Positions 9,307 to 18,929 of a stretch of DNA of 39,779 nt are shown here, piece by piece (the first letter of the stretch is position 1; each line of letters starts with the position of its first letter). Below the pieces are notes generated by a model. The model did no database searches and was not told the origin of the DNA. It saw nothing but the letters and a program-made list of their open reading frames with translations. The DNA is taken from assembly GCA_014376355.1 (NCBI GenBank), contig JACMRQ010000358.1:1-39779 (forward strand). The letters run 5' to 3'. The stretch comes from Arcicella sp. Lineage in GTDB: Bacteria > Bacteroidota > Bacteroidia > Cytophagales > Spirosomataceae. The translations under genes were made by a program, and so were the position numbers.

Positions 9307-10329
9307 ATGATAAAAAATAACTGGACAAAAGAAGAAGTTGAAGCAATTTATAATTTGCCTTTCATGGAATTAGTCTATCGTGCTGCCACAGTTCATCGTC
9401 AGTATAATGACCCGCAGGAGGTTCAAATTAGTACTTTATTGTCAATAAAAACGGGCGGATGTCCAGAGGATTGTTCATACTGTTCACAGGCAGCACGCTA
9501 TCATACAGACGTAAAGGTGCAAAAATTGATGGAAACGCCTGAAGTTTTGGCGGCGGCTCAACGGGCTAAAGATGCAGGTTCATCCCGTTTTTGTATGGGT
9601 GCAGCTTGGCGTGAAGTACGTGATAATAAGGACTTTGATAAGGTTTTAGATATGGTGAAAGGCGTAAATGAATTAGGTTTAGAAGTATGTTGTACGCTTG
9701 GAATGTTATCAGAATCGCAGGCTGAAAAACTGAAAAATGCGGGTTTGTATGCTTATAATCATAACATTGATACCAGCGAAGAAAATTACGAAGATGTAAT
9801 ATCAACCCGTACTTTCGCTGACCGTCTGAATACGATTGATAATGTTCGCAAGGCAAAATTATCAGTTTGTTCAGGAGGAATTATTGGTTTGGGTGAAGGA
9901 GATGTTGACCGTATGGGAATGTTAAAAACTTTGGCAAATATGCCACAACATCCTGATTCTGTGCCAATTAACAACCTTGTACCTATTAAGGGAACACCTC
10001 TTGGCGAGCAAGAACCTGCTTCCATTTGGGATATGGTCAGAACAATTGCTACGGCAAGAATCTTGATGCCAAAATCAATGGTAAGACTTTCAGCAGGACG
10101 GATGGGTATGTCTTTTGAAGGACAAACTTTATGTTTTATGGCGGGTGCAAATTCTATTTTCTCAGGCGATGTACTTTTGACAACCCCTAATCCTACAGTT
10201 TCTAATGATAGAGAATTATTTCAAATCTTGAGTATTAAACCACGTGTGGCTTTTAAAGAAAACAAGCAAAAAGCAGAGGTGAATTTTATTCCGAGTGTAG
10301 TGGAAGCAATGGAAGAGGTTTTGAATTAA
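9307..10329 (+). CDS. bioB: biotin synthase
   Basis: KTGGCPEDCSYCSQAARY radical-SAM/BioB motif, MGAAWREVRDNKDFD, YNHNIDTSEENY. Confidence 0.97.
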   Translation: MIKNNWTKEEVEAIYNLPFMELVYRAATVHRQYNDPQEVQISTLLSIKTGGCPEDCSYCSQAARYHTDVKVQKLMETPEVLAAAQRAKDAGSSRFCMGAAWREVRDNKDFDKVLDMVKGVNELGLEVCCTLGMLSESQAEKLKNAGLYAYNHNIDTSEENYEDVISTRTFADRLNTIDNVRKAKLSVCSGGIIGLGEGDVDRMGMLKTLANMPQHPDSVPINNLVPIKGTPLGEQEPASIWDMVRTIATARILMPKSMVRLSAGRMGMSFEGQTLCFMAGANSIFSGDVLLTTPNPTVSNDRELFQILSIKPRVAFKENKQKAEVNFIPSVVEAMEEVLN

Positions 10330-10350
10330 TAATAAGATAACAAAACAAAT

Positions 10351-10396
10351 ATTCATGGCATGATTTAAGGATAACATCCAATTTCATGCCATGAAT
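10351..10396. repeat. inverted repeat between bioB and the peroxiredoxin gene
   Basis: Perfect 13-bp arms ATTCATGGCATGA (10351-10363) and TCATGCCATGAAT (10384-10396); loop carries GGATAACATCC. Confidence 0.8.
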
Positions 10397-10437
10397 TGAT
10401 AATAATATATAATTTCAACTTAGCATAAAATAAAATA

Positions 10438-10905
10438 ATGGCATTACTAAAAGGCGATAAAGCTCCTGATTTTAAATTATATAATACTGACAAACAAGAA
10501 GTTAGCCTTTCGGATTATGAGGGTAAAAATGTAGTTATTCTGTTTTTCCCATTAGCTTTTACGAGTACTTGTACAACTGAATTATGTGAAATGAGAGATA
10601 AAATTTCGATATATTCAAACCTCAATGCGGAGATTTTGGGTATTTCGGTGGATTCACCATTTACCTTAGGAAAATATAAAGCAGAACAAAAATTGCCTTT
10701 TTATTTATTGTCAGATTTCAATAAAGATACGTCGGTTGCTTACGGTTCATTGTATGAAAACTTTATGATGGGCATGAAAGGTGTTTCAAAACGTTCGGCC
10801 TTTGTTGTTGATACAAAAGGAATAATTCAGTATGCAGAAGTGCTGGAAAATGCGGGAGATTTGCCAGATTTTGTGGCAGTTCAAAGTGTTTTAGCAAGTT
10901 TGTAA
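10438..10905 (+). CDS. peroxiredoxin (AhpC/TSA-type redoxin)
   Basis: GDKAPDFKLYNTDKQEVSLSDYEGKNVVILFFPLAFTSTCTTELCEMRD. Confidence 0.93.
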   Translation: MALLKGDKAPDFKLYNTDKQEVSLSDYEGKNVVILFFPLAFTSTCTTELCEMRDKISIYSNLNAEILGISVDSPFTLGKYKAEQKLPFYLLSDFNKDTSVAYGSLYENFMMGMKGVSKRSAFVVDTKGIIQYAEVLENAGDLPDFVAVQSVLASL

Positions 10906-10917
10906 AATAACAAAATT

Positions 10918-10966
10918 AAATTTTTCATGTTGACAGGATAACTAAATTTTATCAGCATGAAAATTT
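10918..10966. repeat. inverted repeat spanning the start codon of the next gene
   Basis: Arms AAATTTTTCATGTTGA (10918-10933) and TCAGCATGAAAATTT (10952-10966); loop contains GGATAAC. Confidence 0.65.
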
Positions 10967-11547
10967 TCTTATTTCTATCTCTCCTCTTTTTGTCATTTTC
11001 GACAACTATTTTTTCGCAAAATTTAACGCCATCGAACTTCAATCAAGAACGACTTGATTTGAATCGAAAAGGTCTGACCGTTTTAGGTTCATGGGCGGGG
11101 GCAAATTTAATTACTAACGGAATTTTACTGGCTAATGCGTCAGGAAGTGATAAATATTTTTATCAAATGAATGTTTATTGGAACGTCGTGAATGGTGCTT
11201 TAGCGAGTTTGGGCGTATTGCAAGCCAAGAAAACACAAGCAGATTTAAGCCCTTTTCAGACTTTAGAAGAGCAAAGTAACACCGAAAAAACCTTCTTGGT
11301 AAATACAGGATTGGATGTTGCGTATTTAATGACGGGCGTATATTTACTCGAAAAAAGTAAAAATTCAACCGATAGTCAAGAAAAACTGAAGGGCTACGGT
11401 CAATCAGTGATTTTGCAGGGTGGATTTCTTTTGCTTTTTGATGGAATTATGTATGGCGTGCATCGTTCACATCTGAAAAAAGGAAAAGCCATTTTTGAAA
11501 ATCTTACGTTTACAGGAAATCAATTGGGTTTTGTTTGGCGGTTTTAA
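10957..11547 (+). CDS. membrane protein with signal peptide, resembling DUF6992 proteins
   Basis: Signal peptide MKIFLFLSLLFLSFSTTIFSQ, then FNQERLDLNRKGLTVLGSWAGANLITNGILL and several hydrophobic segments. Confidence 0.6.
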   Translation: MKIFLFLSLLFLSFSTTIFSQNLTPSNFNQERLDLNRKGLTVLGSWAGANLITNGILLANASGSDKYFYQMNVYWNVVNGALASLGVLQAKKTQADLSPFQTLEEQSNTEKTFLVNTGLDVAYLMTGVYLLEKSKNSTDSQEKLKGYGQSVILQGGFLLLFDGIMYGVHRSHLKKGKAIFENLTFTGNQLGFVWRF

Positions 11548-11889
11548 AAATGTAGAAACCAGTAAATGTTGCCCAATAGTATTTATCCATCATTTGAAGC
11601 GTGGGAGAATGCTATTTATTTATCTCTATTAATTTTAATCTTGCCCTCAGTCCTCCTATTTCTCTGAATCTACTCACAAAATACTTACTCTCTAATTTCA
11701 ATCTTGGATATAACCTTTTGTTCTCACGAATAACCGTTTCTTACGAATGGTAGTTTAACGCCATTTATTAAACTAACTAATTCCAGAACCTTACAGTCAA
11801 ATAACATTTTTTTTATAAATTTAAGTAAAATTTAGAGATACCAACCTCTTGAGTATAGGTAATAATTTAAAAGATACCCCCTAAAACTA

Positions 11890-13719
11890 ATGTTTAAAAA
11901 ACTATTATTTCTTCTCATTCCTATTACAGGATTTTCCCAAACCCAAATCTCATTAAATGATTTGAGTGCCTTTAAAAATCCAAGTATTAATTGGACAATT
12001 GAAGGTGGCATTACGGGTAATTTTAACGGAGACCTGCTCAAGCCAATGCCGGGTATGGGCGTACTTTTGAGTACACTGAGAGGTCCAAAATACCAATCAA
12101 CCGATGATTTATATTCTGTTTTGGAACACGGAGATATCAAAATGTCATTGGATTTTATGATTCCAAATGGCTCAAATTCAGGACTTTACCTTCAAAGTCG
12201 TTACGAAATTCAGATTTATGATACTTGGTTGAAAAAACCGATAATAGATAACTTTTGTGGGGCTATTTATCATCGTTGGGATGAATCTCGTGGTAAAGGA
12301 AATGAAGCTTATGAAGGACATCCACCTCGCCAAAATGCAGTGAAAGCTCCGGGCCTTTGGAATCATTTGGAAGTAGATTTTAAGGCTCCAACCTTTGATG
12401 CTACGGGTAAAAAATTGACCAATGCTCGTTTTAATTCCGTTTATCTGAATGGTCTTTTAATCCATCAAAACGTTGAATTATTGGGTGTAACTCGTGGTGC
12501 TGTTTTGCAAGAAGTGGCAAAAGCTCCTTTCAGAATTCAAGGTGACCACGGGCAAGTGGCATTCAAAAATATTTTTTATGAAGTTTTTGAAAAAAGTGAC
12601 ATCAGTTTTACGCCCGTTACCTATGAAGTAACAGAAGGAGTAGTCAATAATTTTAAACAGACTAATCCTAAAATTGTTGCTTCTGGAACCCTTGCTCAAC
12701 CAACTCAAAAAATTATTAATGCCAAAAAGGATTTCTTAGCAAAATATCAAGGAAAATTTACGACAAAAGTCGCTGATAATTATACCTTTATTGGTCAGTG
12801 GGAAGCCGTAGGGGCAATGGTTGTAGATAATGACACGATTATTCAAGGTTGGCATCAACCTTCTGACTATATAAAAGGCAGAAAAAAATTAGCCGCTGGT
12901 GAACATACCTACACCATTCTTTACACCAAAGATTATAATTGGCGACCAAATTCTTTGGGTATTTTTATCCAGAAAGACCAATGGGAAAAACAAAGTATTA
13001 CTGAACGTACTTCTCTTTTGGATATGGTTCCTGTACCATTAATTGAAGTAAAAGCCGCTGACCAACCAGTCGTTCAACGTTCTTTTATTATGTATGGCAA
13101 TAAAAAAATATCGCATGGAATTAATGTAGGAATGCCTGATGGCTTGAGTTTTTCTTACGATTTGAATCAAGGAGGTTTTTTGCAATTGTGGAGAGGTAAA
13201 TTCTTAAATACTACCGATATGTGGCTTGAACGTGGTGAGCCTCAAACGTCTACTGCAATGGGTTTAACAATTAATGCAAATGATAAATTTCCGTTGGCAT
13301 ATTTGACTAATAATGAAACTGATTTTCCAGAAATTTTAACCAAAGAAGACTTAAAATTTAAAGGATATAAACTTGAAAAATATCTTAATAATGGTGGTTA
13401 TCCAAGTTTTATGTATGAATACAAGGGATTGAAAATAAAAGATTCAACTACGCCAATGGAAAAATCGGAAGGTTTAAATCGGCATTTAATTATTGATGGA
13501 GAGTTAAGTAATGCCAAACAATTATACGCCCTTATTGCCGAAGGAACTGATATTGCGGAAGTTGCCATCAATCGTTATGGTATTGATAATCAAACTTATT
13601 TTGTTGAAGTTGTCCCAACCGCAAACAACAAACCTTTCATTCGTGAAAGCAAGGGCAAAAAACAATTATTAATGCCTGTGACGGGTTTGAAAGAAATTTC
13701 TTATAACGTTATTTTTTAA
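11890..13719 (+). CDS. secreted DUF1080 (3-keto-disaccharide hydrolase-like) protein with a C-terminal extension
   Basis: Signal peptide MFKKLLFLLIPITGFSQ; DUF1080-like segments GDIKMSLDFMIPNGSNSGLYLQSRYEIQIYD, GAIYHRW and FKAPTFDATGKKLTNARFNSVYLNG. Confidence 0.8.
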   Translation: MFKKLLFLLIPITGFSQTQISLNDLSAFKNPSINWTIEGGITGNFNGDLLKPMPGMGVLLSTLRGPKYQSTDDLYSVLEHGDIKMSLDFMIPNGSNSGLYLQSRYEIQIYDTWLKKPIIDNFCGAIYHRWDESRGKGNEAYEGHPPRQNAVKAPGLWNHLEVDFKAPTFDATGKKLTNARFNSVYLNGLLIHQNVELLGVTRGAVLQEVAKAPFRIQGDHGQVAFKNIFYEVFEKSDISFTPVTYEVTEGVVNNFKQTNPKIVASGTLAQPTQKIINAKKDFLAKYQGKFTTKVADNYTFIGQWEAVGAMVVDNDTIIQGWHQPSDYIKGRKKLAAGEHTYTILYTKDYNWRPNSLGIFIQKDQWEKQSITERTSLLDMVPVPLIEVKAADQPVVQRSFIMYGNKKISHGINVGMPDGLSFSYDLNQGGFLQLWRGKFLNTTDMWLERGEPQTSTAMGLTINANDKFPLAYLTNNETDFPEILTKEDLKFKGYKLEKYLNNGGYPSFMYEYKGLKIKDSTTPMEKSEGLNRHLIIDGELSNAKQLYALIAEGTDIAEVAINRYGIDNQTYFVEVVPTANNKPFIRESKGKKQLLMPVTGLKEISYNVIF

Positions 13720-13743
13720 CAATTAGATTTTAATAAATTGTCT

Positions 13744-13829
13744 ACCTGCTACATCCCCCTGCCCCCTTCAAAGGGGGACTTGCACTAATGGTAATCCCCC
13801 TTTGAAGGGGGCAGGGGGATGTAGCAGGT
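13744..13829. repeat. perfect 35-bp inverted repeat, REP/MITE-like
   Basis: ACCTGCTACATCCCCCTGCCCCCTTCAAAGGGGGA (13744-13778) and its exact reverse complement (13795-13829), 16-nt loop. Confidence 0.9.
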
Positions 13830-13869
13830 TATATTTTAAAACATTAACTTTCATTAAGAATTTCAAAAA

Positions 13870-15765
13870 ATGAAAAACTATAAATATTTACTCATTACTA
13901 TCTTTGGTTTCTTAACACTGCAAACTTTTGCTCAACAGAAACCAAAACCTCTTACCGAGGAAGATTTTTACGAAATCAAAACCATCACAATCCCTGAAGG
14001 AATAAAGTTAGAAATTGGGGGTGTTGCACCCATGCCTGATGGGCGTGTGGCAGTATGTACTCGGAGAGGGGAAATTTGGATCATTGAAAATCCTTATATG
14101 CCTGATGGAACGCAACCAAGCTATACTTTATACGCCAGTGGTTTGCACGAATCCTTGGGTTTGGCATATCGTGAAGGCTCATTTTATTGTACGCAAAGAG
14201 GAGAATTGACCAAATTGACTGATACTGACGGCGATGATAAAGCCGATATTTATGAGTCATTTGCCAATTGGGATGTTTCAGGAAACTATCATGAATATTC
14301 TTACGGACCCGTTTTTGATAAAAATGGTGATATGTATTTGACTTTTAATGTGGCTTGGGTTGGATATGGCGAAGGTAAATTAGCGAAATGGAGAGGCTGG
14401 TTGGTTAAAATCAAGAAAGATGGAACGCTTGAACCTATTGCTACAGGTTTACGCTCGCCCGCAGGCTTTACGGTTAATTCAAACGGAGATGTTCTTTATG
14501 GTGAAAACCAAGGCGATTGGGTTGGTTCGGGACGGGTTACTCATTTAGAAAAGGGCGATTTTGCGGGAAATGCAGGCGGACTTTCATGGACAAAAGAGCC
14601 AGAATCTCCCCTTAAACCAACAACCGTAAAGGATATTCCAGATACGGGTGAACCTATGTTTGAAGCTGCCAAGAAAATGAAATCTTTGAAATTACCTGCC
14701 GTTTGGTTTCCTCATGCGTTGATGGGAATTTCAACCGCAGATGTGATTGAAGACCAAACGGGTGGTAAATTCGGACCATTTCAAGGACAATATTTTGTCT
14801 ATGACCAAGGACAATCTAAAGCGATGCGAATGACTTTGGAAAAAGTAAACGGCAAATATCAAGGAGCTTGCTATCCTTTCCGTGAGGGTTTTCAGTCGGG
14901 AACTTTGCGGGCAAGATGGGGGAATGACGGCTCAATGTTCGTTGGGCAAACTTCACGGGGTTGGGGGTCAACGGGTAAAGATTTATTTGGATTACAACGT
15001 TTGGTTTGGAATGGCAGAACACCTTTCGAAATGAAAAACGTCTCGGCTCGTCCAGATGGTTTCGAAATTGAATTCACGCAGCCAATTAGTCGCAAAAGTG
15101 CAGAAAATTTTGATAGTTATGAATTAAAAAGTTTCATTTATAAATATCAACATCAATATGGAAGTCCAATTATCAACCAAGAAGTTACGCCTTTACGGGG
15201 AATAATTGTATCAGAAGACCGTACGAAAGTGCGTTTGGTATTAGATAATATTCGTCAGGGATACATTCATCAAGTAATGGCTTCGGGCATTGTTAATGAT
15301 GAAGGACAATCTCTTTTGCATGATATAAGTTATTATACTTTGAATGAAATTCCAACGGGAGATTTGGCAAAAGTACCTCTGAGAACAATTACGCCTGCTT
15401 CCACATCTACGAAAGAAATAAAAGGCTCTTTGAAAAAAGAGAAAATTGGAGCAATAAAAGATATTATTGTGAATAGTAAGGAAGTAGCTGTGTTATTAAA
15501 AAAACACGCTTGTCTCGCCTGCCATGCCGAAGCTAATAAAGTAGTCGGACCTGCTTATACTGATATTGCTAAACGCAATTATACCAATGAGCAAATTTTG
15601 GAATTAGTCTATAGACCAAAACCTGAGAACTGGCCTGATTATGCAACTGAAATGGCCCCAATGTCGCACGTGCCAAAGACAGATGTCTTGAAAATTGCGG
15701 CTTGGATTAATACTTTGGGAAAGAAAGGCAAGGTTGATTTGAATAAAATTGAGAATAGGGACTAA
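13870..15765 (+). CDS. secreted sorbosone-dehydrogenase/PQQ-like beta-propeller protein with C-terminal cytochrome c domain
   Basis: Signal peptide MKNYKYLLITIFGFLTLQTFAQ; propeller-like segments (GGVAPMPDGRVAVCTRRGEIW, ATGLRSPAGFTVNSNGDVLYGENQGDW); haem motif CLACH near the C-terminus. Confidence 0.8.
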   Translation: MKNYKYLLITIFGFLTLQTFAQQKPKPLTEEDFYEIKTITIPEGIKLEIGGVAPMPDGRVAVCTRRGEIWIIENPYMPDGTQPSYTLYASGLHESLGLAYREGSFYCTQRGELTKLTDTDGDDKADIYESFANWDVSGNYHEYSYGPVFDKNGDMYLTFNVAWVGYGEGKLAKWRGWLVKIKKDGTLEPIATGLRSPAGFTVNSNGDVLYGENQGDWVGSGRVTHLEKGDFAGNAGGLSWTKEPESPLKPTTVKDIPDTGEPMFEAAKKMKSLKLPAVWFPHALMGISTADVIEDQTGGKFGPFQGQYFVYDQGQSKAMRMTLEKVNGKYQGACYPFREGFQSGTLRARWGNDGSMFVGQTSRGWGSTGKDLFGLQRLVWNGRTPFEMKNVSARPDGFEIEFTQPISRKSAENFDSYELKSFIYKYQHQYGSPIINQEVTPLRGIIVSEDRTKVRLVLDNIRQGYIHQVMASGIVNDEGQSLLHDISYYTLNEIPTGDLAKVPLRTITPASTSTKEIKGSLKKEKIGAIKDIIVNSKEVAVLLKKHACLACHAEANKVVGPAYTDIAKRNYTNEQILELVYRPKPENWPDYATEMAPMSHVPKTDVLKIAAWINTLGKKGKVDLNKIENRD

Positions 15766-15907
15766 GAGGTTTGAAAGTTTGAAATAATGGTTAATATTCA
15801 ATATACAAGTCATTCACTTTTATATTGAATATTATTTTTTCAGATGACTTTGATAACTTTCTCCTATCTTTACAGGAACTTCCTAATTATCTTAAAATCC
15901 ACTAATA

Positions 15908-17038
15908 ATTGAACAATTACCACTAAAAAAGAAAAGAATTTTAGGTTTAGATTTAATGCGTGCCGTTGCTATTATTTTGGTTTTATTTCATCACGGATTT
16001 ACGCTTTTTGAATTTCCATTTATACCCATTCCCGATGGGGTTGACATTTTTTTTGTATTGAGTGGATTCCTCATAGGTGGTATTCTTATCAAAACAATAG
16101 TGAAACAAAAAGGCTTATCACTCGCAGATTTGAAAGTTTTTTGGTTCAGACGATGGTTTCGTACACTTCCTGCATATTGGTTTACGTTAATCCTCAATTT
16201 AGTCTTATGTTTCTTTCTGAATCTTCAAAATATCTCCATAAAAGATACGTTGAGGCTTATGCTTTTGAAGGAAAAACTCTGGCAATATTTCTTTTTCTTA
16301 CAAAATTTAATTTCTAATATGATTGCCCAATTTTTTCCAGAATCTTGGAGTTTATCAGTTGAAGAGTGGTTTTATTTATCCTTACCAATTATTCTTTTCT
16401 TCTCGTTAAAAAGCAATTTAAAACCATATAAAGCCATTTTATTATCAATTATTATAATCATTTCCCTTCCAATCTTTGCTCGCTATTTCTTCTCAGATAT
16501 TCACTTAAAATGGAATTGGTTATTTACTCGAATGGTTGTTGTAATGCGTTTAGATAGCATCGGTTTAGGTGTTTTAATGGCGTTTATTAAATATTACAAA
16601 CCTGTTTTTTGGGATAAATTGGCTTCATTTAAAATATTAATTTATCTCGGATTTTTTATTTACTATTTCAGTTTCTATATCATCCATGAGAATTCTTACT
16701 ACTTTAATTCTTACACCGTTACTAACCTTACCTTATATATATTGATGAGTTTTGGCGTAATGATTACTTTACCACCCTTGAGCAAAATGACTGGTAATGA
16801 GACTATTTTTAATAGAGCGATAACTTTCACGAGCCTTATTTCTTATTCGCTGTATTTGCTAAACTACTCATTTATTATGAATATAATTCTTCATGTTTTA
16901 CCTAAAAATATCTCGAAGTTTGGCGAATTTATATCTTGTTTAATATTCTGGATAAGTAACTTTATTCTTGGAAATTTAATGTATAAATACGTTGAACAAC
17001 CTTTTATGAAAATAAGAGATAAACATTTTATCGAATAA
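15908..17038 (+). CDS. acyltransferase 3 (OafA/YrhL-like) membrane protein
   Basis: RILGLDLMRAVAIILVLFHHGF and VDIFFVLSGFLIGGIL motifs, many TM segments. The tracked ATG at 15956 would cut the conserved KKRILGLDL N-terminus; in-frame sequence extends upstream to ATT 15908 or ATA 15905. Confidence 0.85.
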   Translation: MEQLPLKKKRILGLDLMRAVAIILVLFHHGFTLFEFPFIPIPDGVDIFFVLSGFLIGGILIKTIVKQKGLSLADLKVFWFRRWFRTLPAYWFTLILNLVLCFFLNLQNISIKDTLRLMLLKEKLWQYFFFLQNLISNMIAQFFPESWSLSVEEWFYLSLPIILFFSLKSNLKPYKAILLSIIIIISLPIFARYFFSDIHLKWNWLFTRMVVVMRLDSIGLGVLMAFIKYYKPVFWDKLASFKILIYLGFFIYYFSFYIIHENSYYFNSYTVTNLTLYILMSFGVMITLPPLSKMTGNETIFNRAITFTSLISYSLYLLNYSFIMNIILHVLPKNISKFGEFISCLIFWISNFILGNLMYKYVEQPFMKIRDKHFIE

Positions 17039-17265
17039 AATTAGAAAGTCAGTAACTACATAGATTATAATTTGTTGATTTGATTCAGACAAGAGAGTAA
17101 TGTTCACTTCTTTTGAGAAACATATCAATTACAGACCTCATAACTCAAAAGGCATTTTGACCAGAAAATTTATGCGTAATAACCAAAAAATACCTAATTT
17201 TCTATCAATTGAGGAATGATATAGTCACATTTCAACGGTGTTCATCCTTATTCCTAATCCATAAA

Positions 17266-17309
17266 AAAATCCACTTTTAACTATTATCTGATAGCTGAAA
17301 GTGGATTTT
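17266..17309 (-). terminator. Rho-independent terminator of the M28 peptidase gene
   Basis: AAAATCCACTTT (17266-17277) and AAAGTGGATTTT (17298-17309); T-rich on the minus-strand exit side. Confidence 0.75.
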
Positions 17310-17325
17310 AATTTTTTTATCGAAT

Positions 17326-18813
17326 TTATCTTTCCAATTTGAATCCTGCATCTGTTGCTGGTCGTTTCTCTGTATTCGCCACTTTCCAACCAGTTCTGTA
17401 CATCCAATCTGCCATTTTTTTCAATTTAGGATAGTTGATATTTTCGGCATTATCTTGAGGTGTGTGATAATCTGGATGCAAAAGACTGGTGTACATAATG
17501 GACGGTATGCCCAAACGTGCATAAGGCAAATGGTCGCTCCTAAAATACCAACCTTCAATGTGCATTACTTTATCCCATTCAGTATCCAACTTAAATTTTG
17601 GACCTTCTTGATTTGCTTCTAACGTCATTTTTACTAAATCTAACGAGTTTCTATGGGGAGGCATAATACCTAAAACTGCTGCACTATCAAGGTTATTTCG
17701 ACCAATCATATCACCATTCAAAACTGCCACAACATTACTGATTGGCACCGTTGGATGCGAAGAATAATACCGTGAACCCAGTAATCCACGCTCCTCAGCA
17801 CCGTGAATTACAAATAAAACCGAACGTTTAGCTGGATTTTTTACAAAAGCCCTCGCATTGGCAAGCATCGCCACATCAACGCTTCCATTATCGTCGGCTC
17901 CGTAATAAATAGAATCATTTTTAATCATATTTCTGATTCCGTGTGCATCTGTATGCCCGCTGTACAAGAGATATTCAGACTTTAATTTTGCATCCGTTCC
18001 ATCAATTTTTCCAACGATATTTACAGACGGATAAGCATATTTTGAGATAATTAAATTCGCCTTTATTACGGCATTATTTTGTTGTAATGCTTGCTTGGCG
18101 GAGGCGTGTAGCCAAATAACAGGCACTTTTGTGGTTACATTCACATTTACGCCTCCGTCAATGTCATAATTACCTCTTTCAAAGTTTTCGTTGGCATCTT
18201 CCCAGGCTTTTTCAGCAGTTTCATCGGCAATAAAAATAATGGCAATAGCTCCTCTTTTCAACATCGGTAAACCATATTTTACATAGATATAACGGCTGTA
18301 TCGCCACGTTGGTAGAGAAACATTCAAATTAACGCCCTTTGGATTGGCTTCAATGGCAATAATTTTTCCTTTTACATCAATATTGTTTGTATCAATATCT
18401 AAGGCATTTCCCAAATAAACAATCGGAGCGTTTAGACTGACATTTGCCATTTGCGAAACCGAAACGTCTTTCCAAAGGGTAAGCGGTTTATCGTTTATCT
18501 GAATAGTTGAATTATCGGCAAGGTGATTTCGCCAAAGCGTAAAATACTGAAAATAAGTACCATCATCACCCGCAGGTTTTAGTCCAATGGCTCTGTATTG
18601 CTCTCCTAACCACATTGATGCTTTCAATTCATCCAATGTTCCCGCAGACCGACCGTTGTAATGTGCATCTGCTAAGGCGTATAAATCTTTTTTTAAATCT
18701 TCCGTCCGAATGGTATTTAAGGCAGGAGGGTTATTCAACTGAGCAAACGCTGTGCTTGCTGTAAGCATTAAAAAGTAAAGGAAATTAAGTTTTTTCATTT
18801 GGGTATATTTCAT
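17326..18813 (-). CDS. M28 family zinc peptidase, secreted
   Basis: Signal peptide; YSGHTDAHG, YYGADDNGSVDVAMLANAR, HGAEERGLLGSRYY, RSDHLPYARLGIPSIMYT, metallopeptidase M28 signatures. Confidence 0.9.
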   Translation of the reverse strand: MKYTQMKKLNFLYFLMLTASTAFAQLNNPPALNTIRTEDLKKDLYALADAHYNGRSAGTLDELKASMWLGEQYRAIGLKPAGDDGTYFQYFTLWRNHLADNSTIQINDKPLTLWKDVSVSQMANVSLNAPIVYLGNALDIDTNNIDVKGKIIAIEANPKGVNLNVSLPTWRYSRYIYVKYGLPMLKRGAIAIIFIADETAEKAWEDANENFERGNYDIDGGVNVNVTTKVPVIWLHASAKQALQQNNAVIKANLIISKYAYPSVNIVGKIDGTDAKLKSEYLLYSGHTDAHGIRNMIKNDSIYYGADDNGSVDVAMLANARAFVKNPAKRSVLFVIHGAEERGLLGSRYYSSHPTVPISNVVAVLNGDMIGRNNLDSAAVLGIMPPHRNSLDLVKMTLEANQEGPKFKLDTEWDKVMHIEGWYFRSDHLPYARLGIPSIMYTSLLHPDYHTPQDNAENINYPKLKKMADWMYRTGWKVANTEKRPATDAGFKLER

Positions 18814-18929
18814 TAAGATATTTAAAAATTCAACCGATAATTTTTCTCTTTTCTAATATACAAATATTGATTGAAATTCTGAGATTTAGATTCATTAATT
18901 TCATAAATTTTGATAAAATAAGCCAATAT

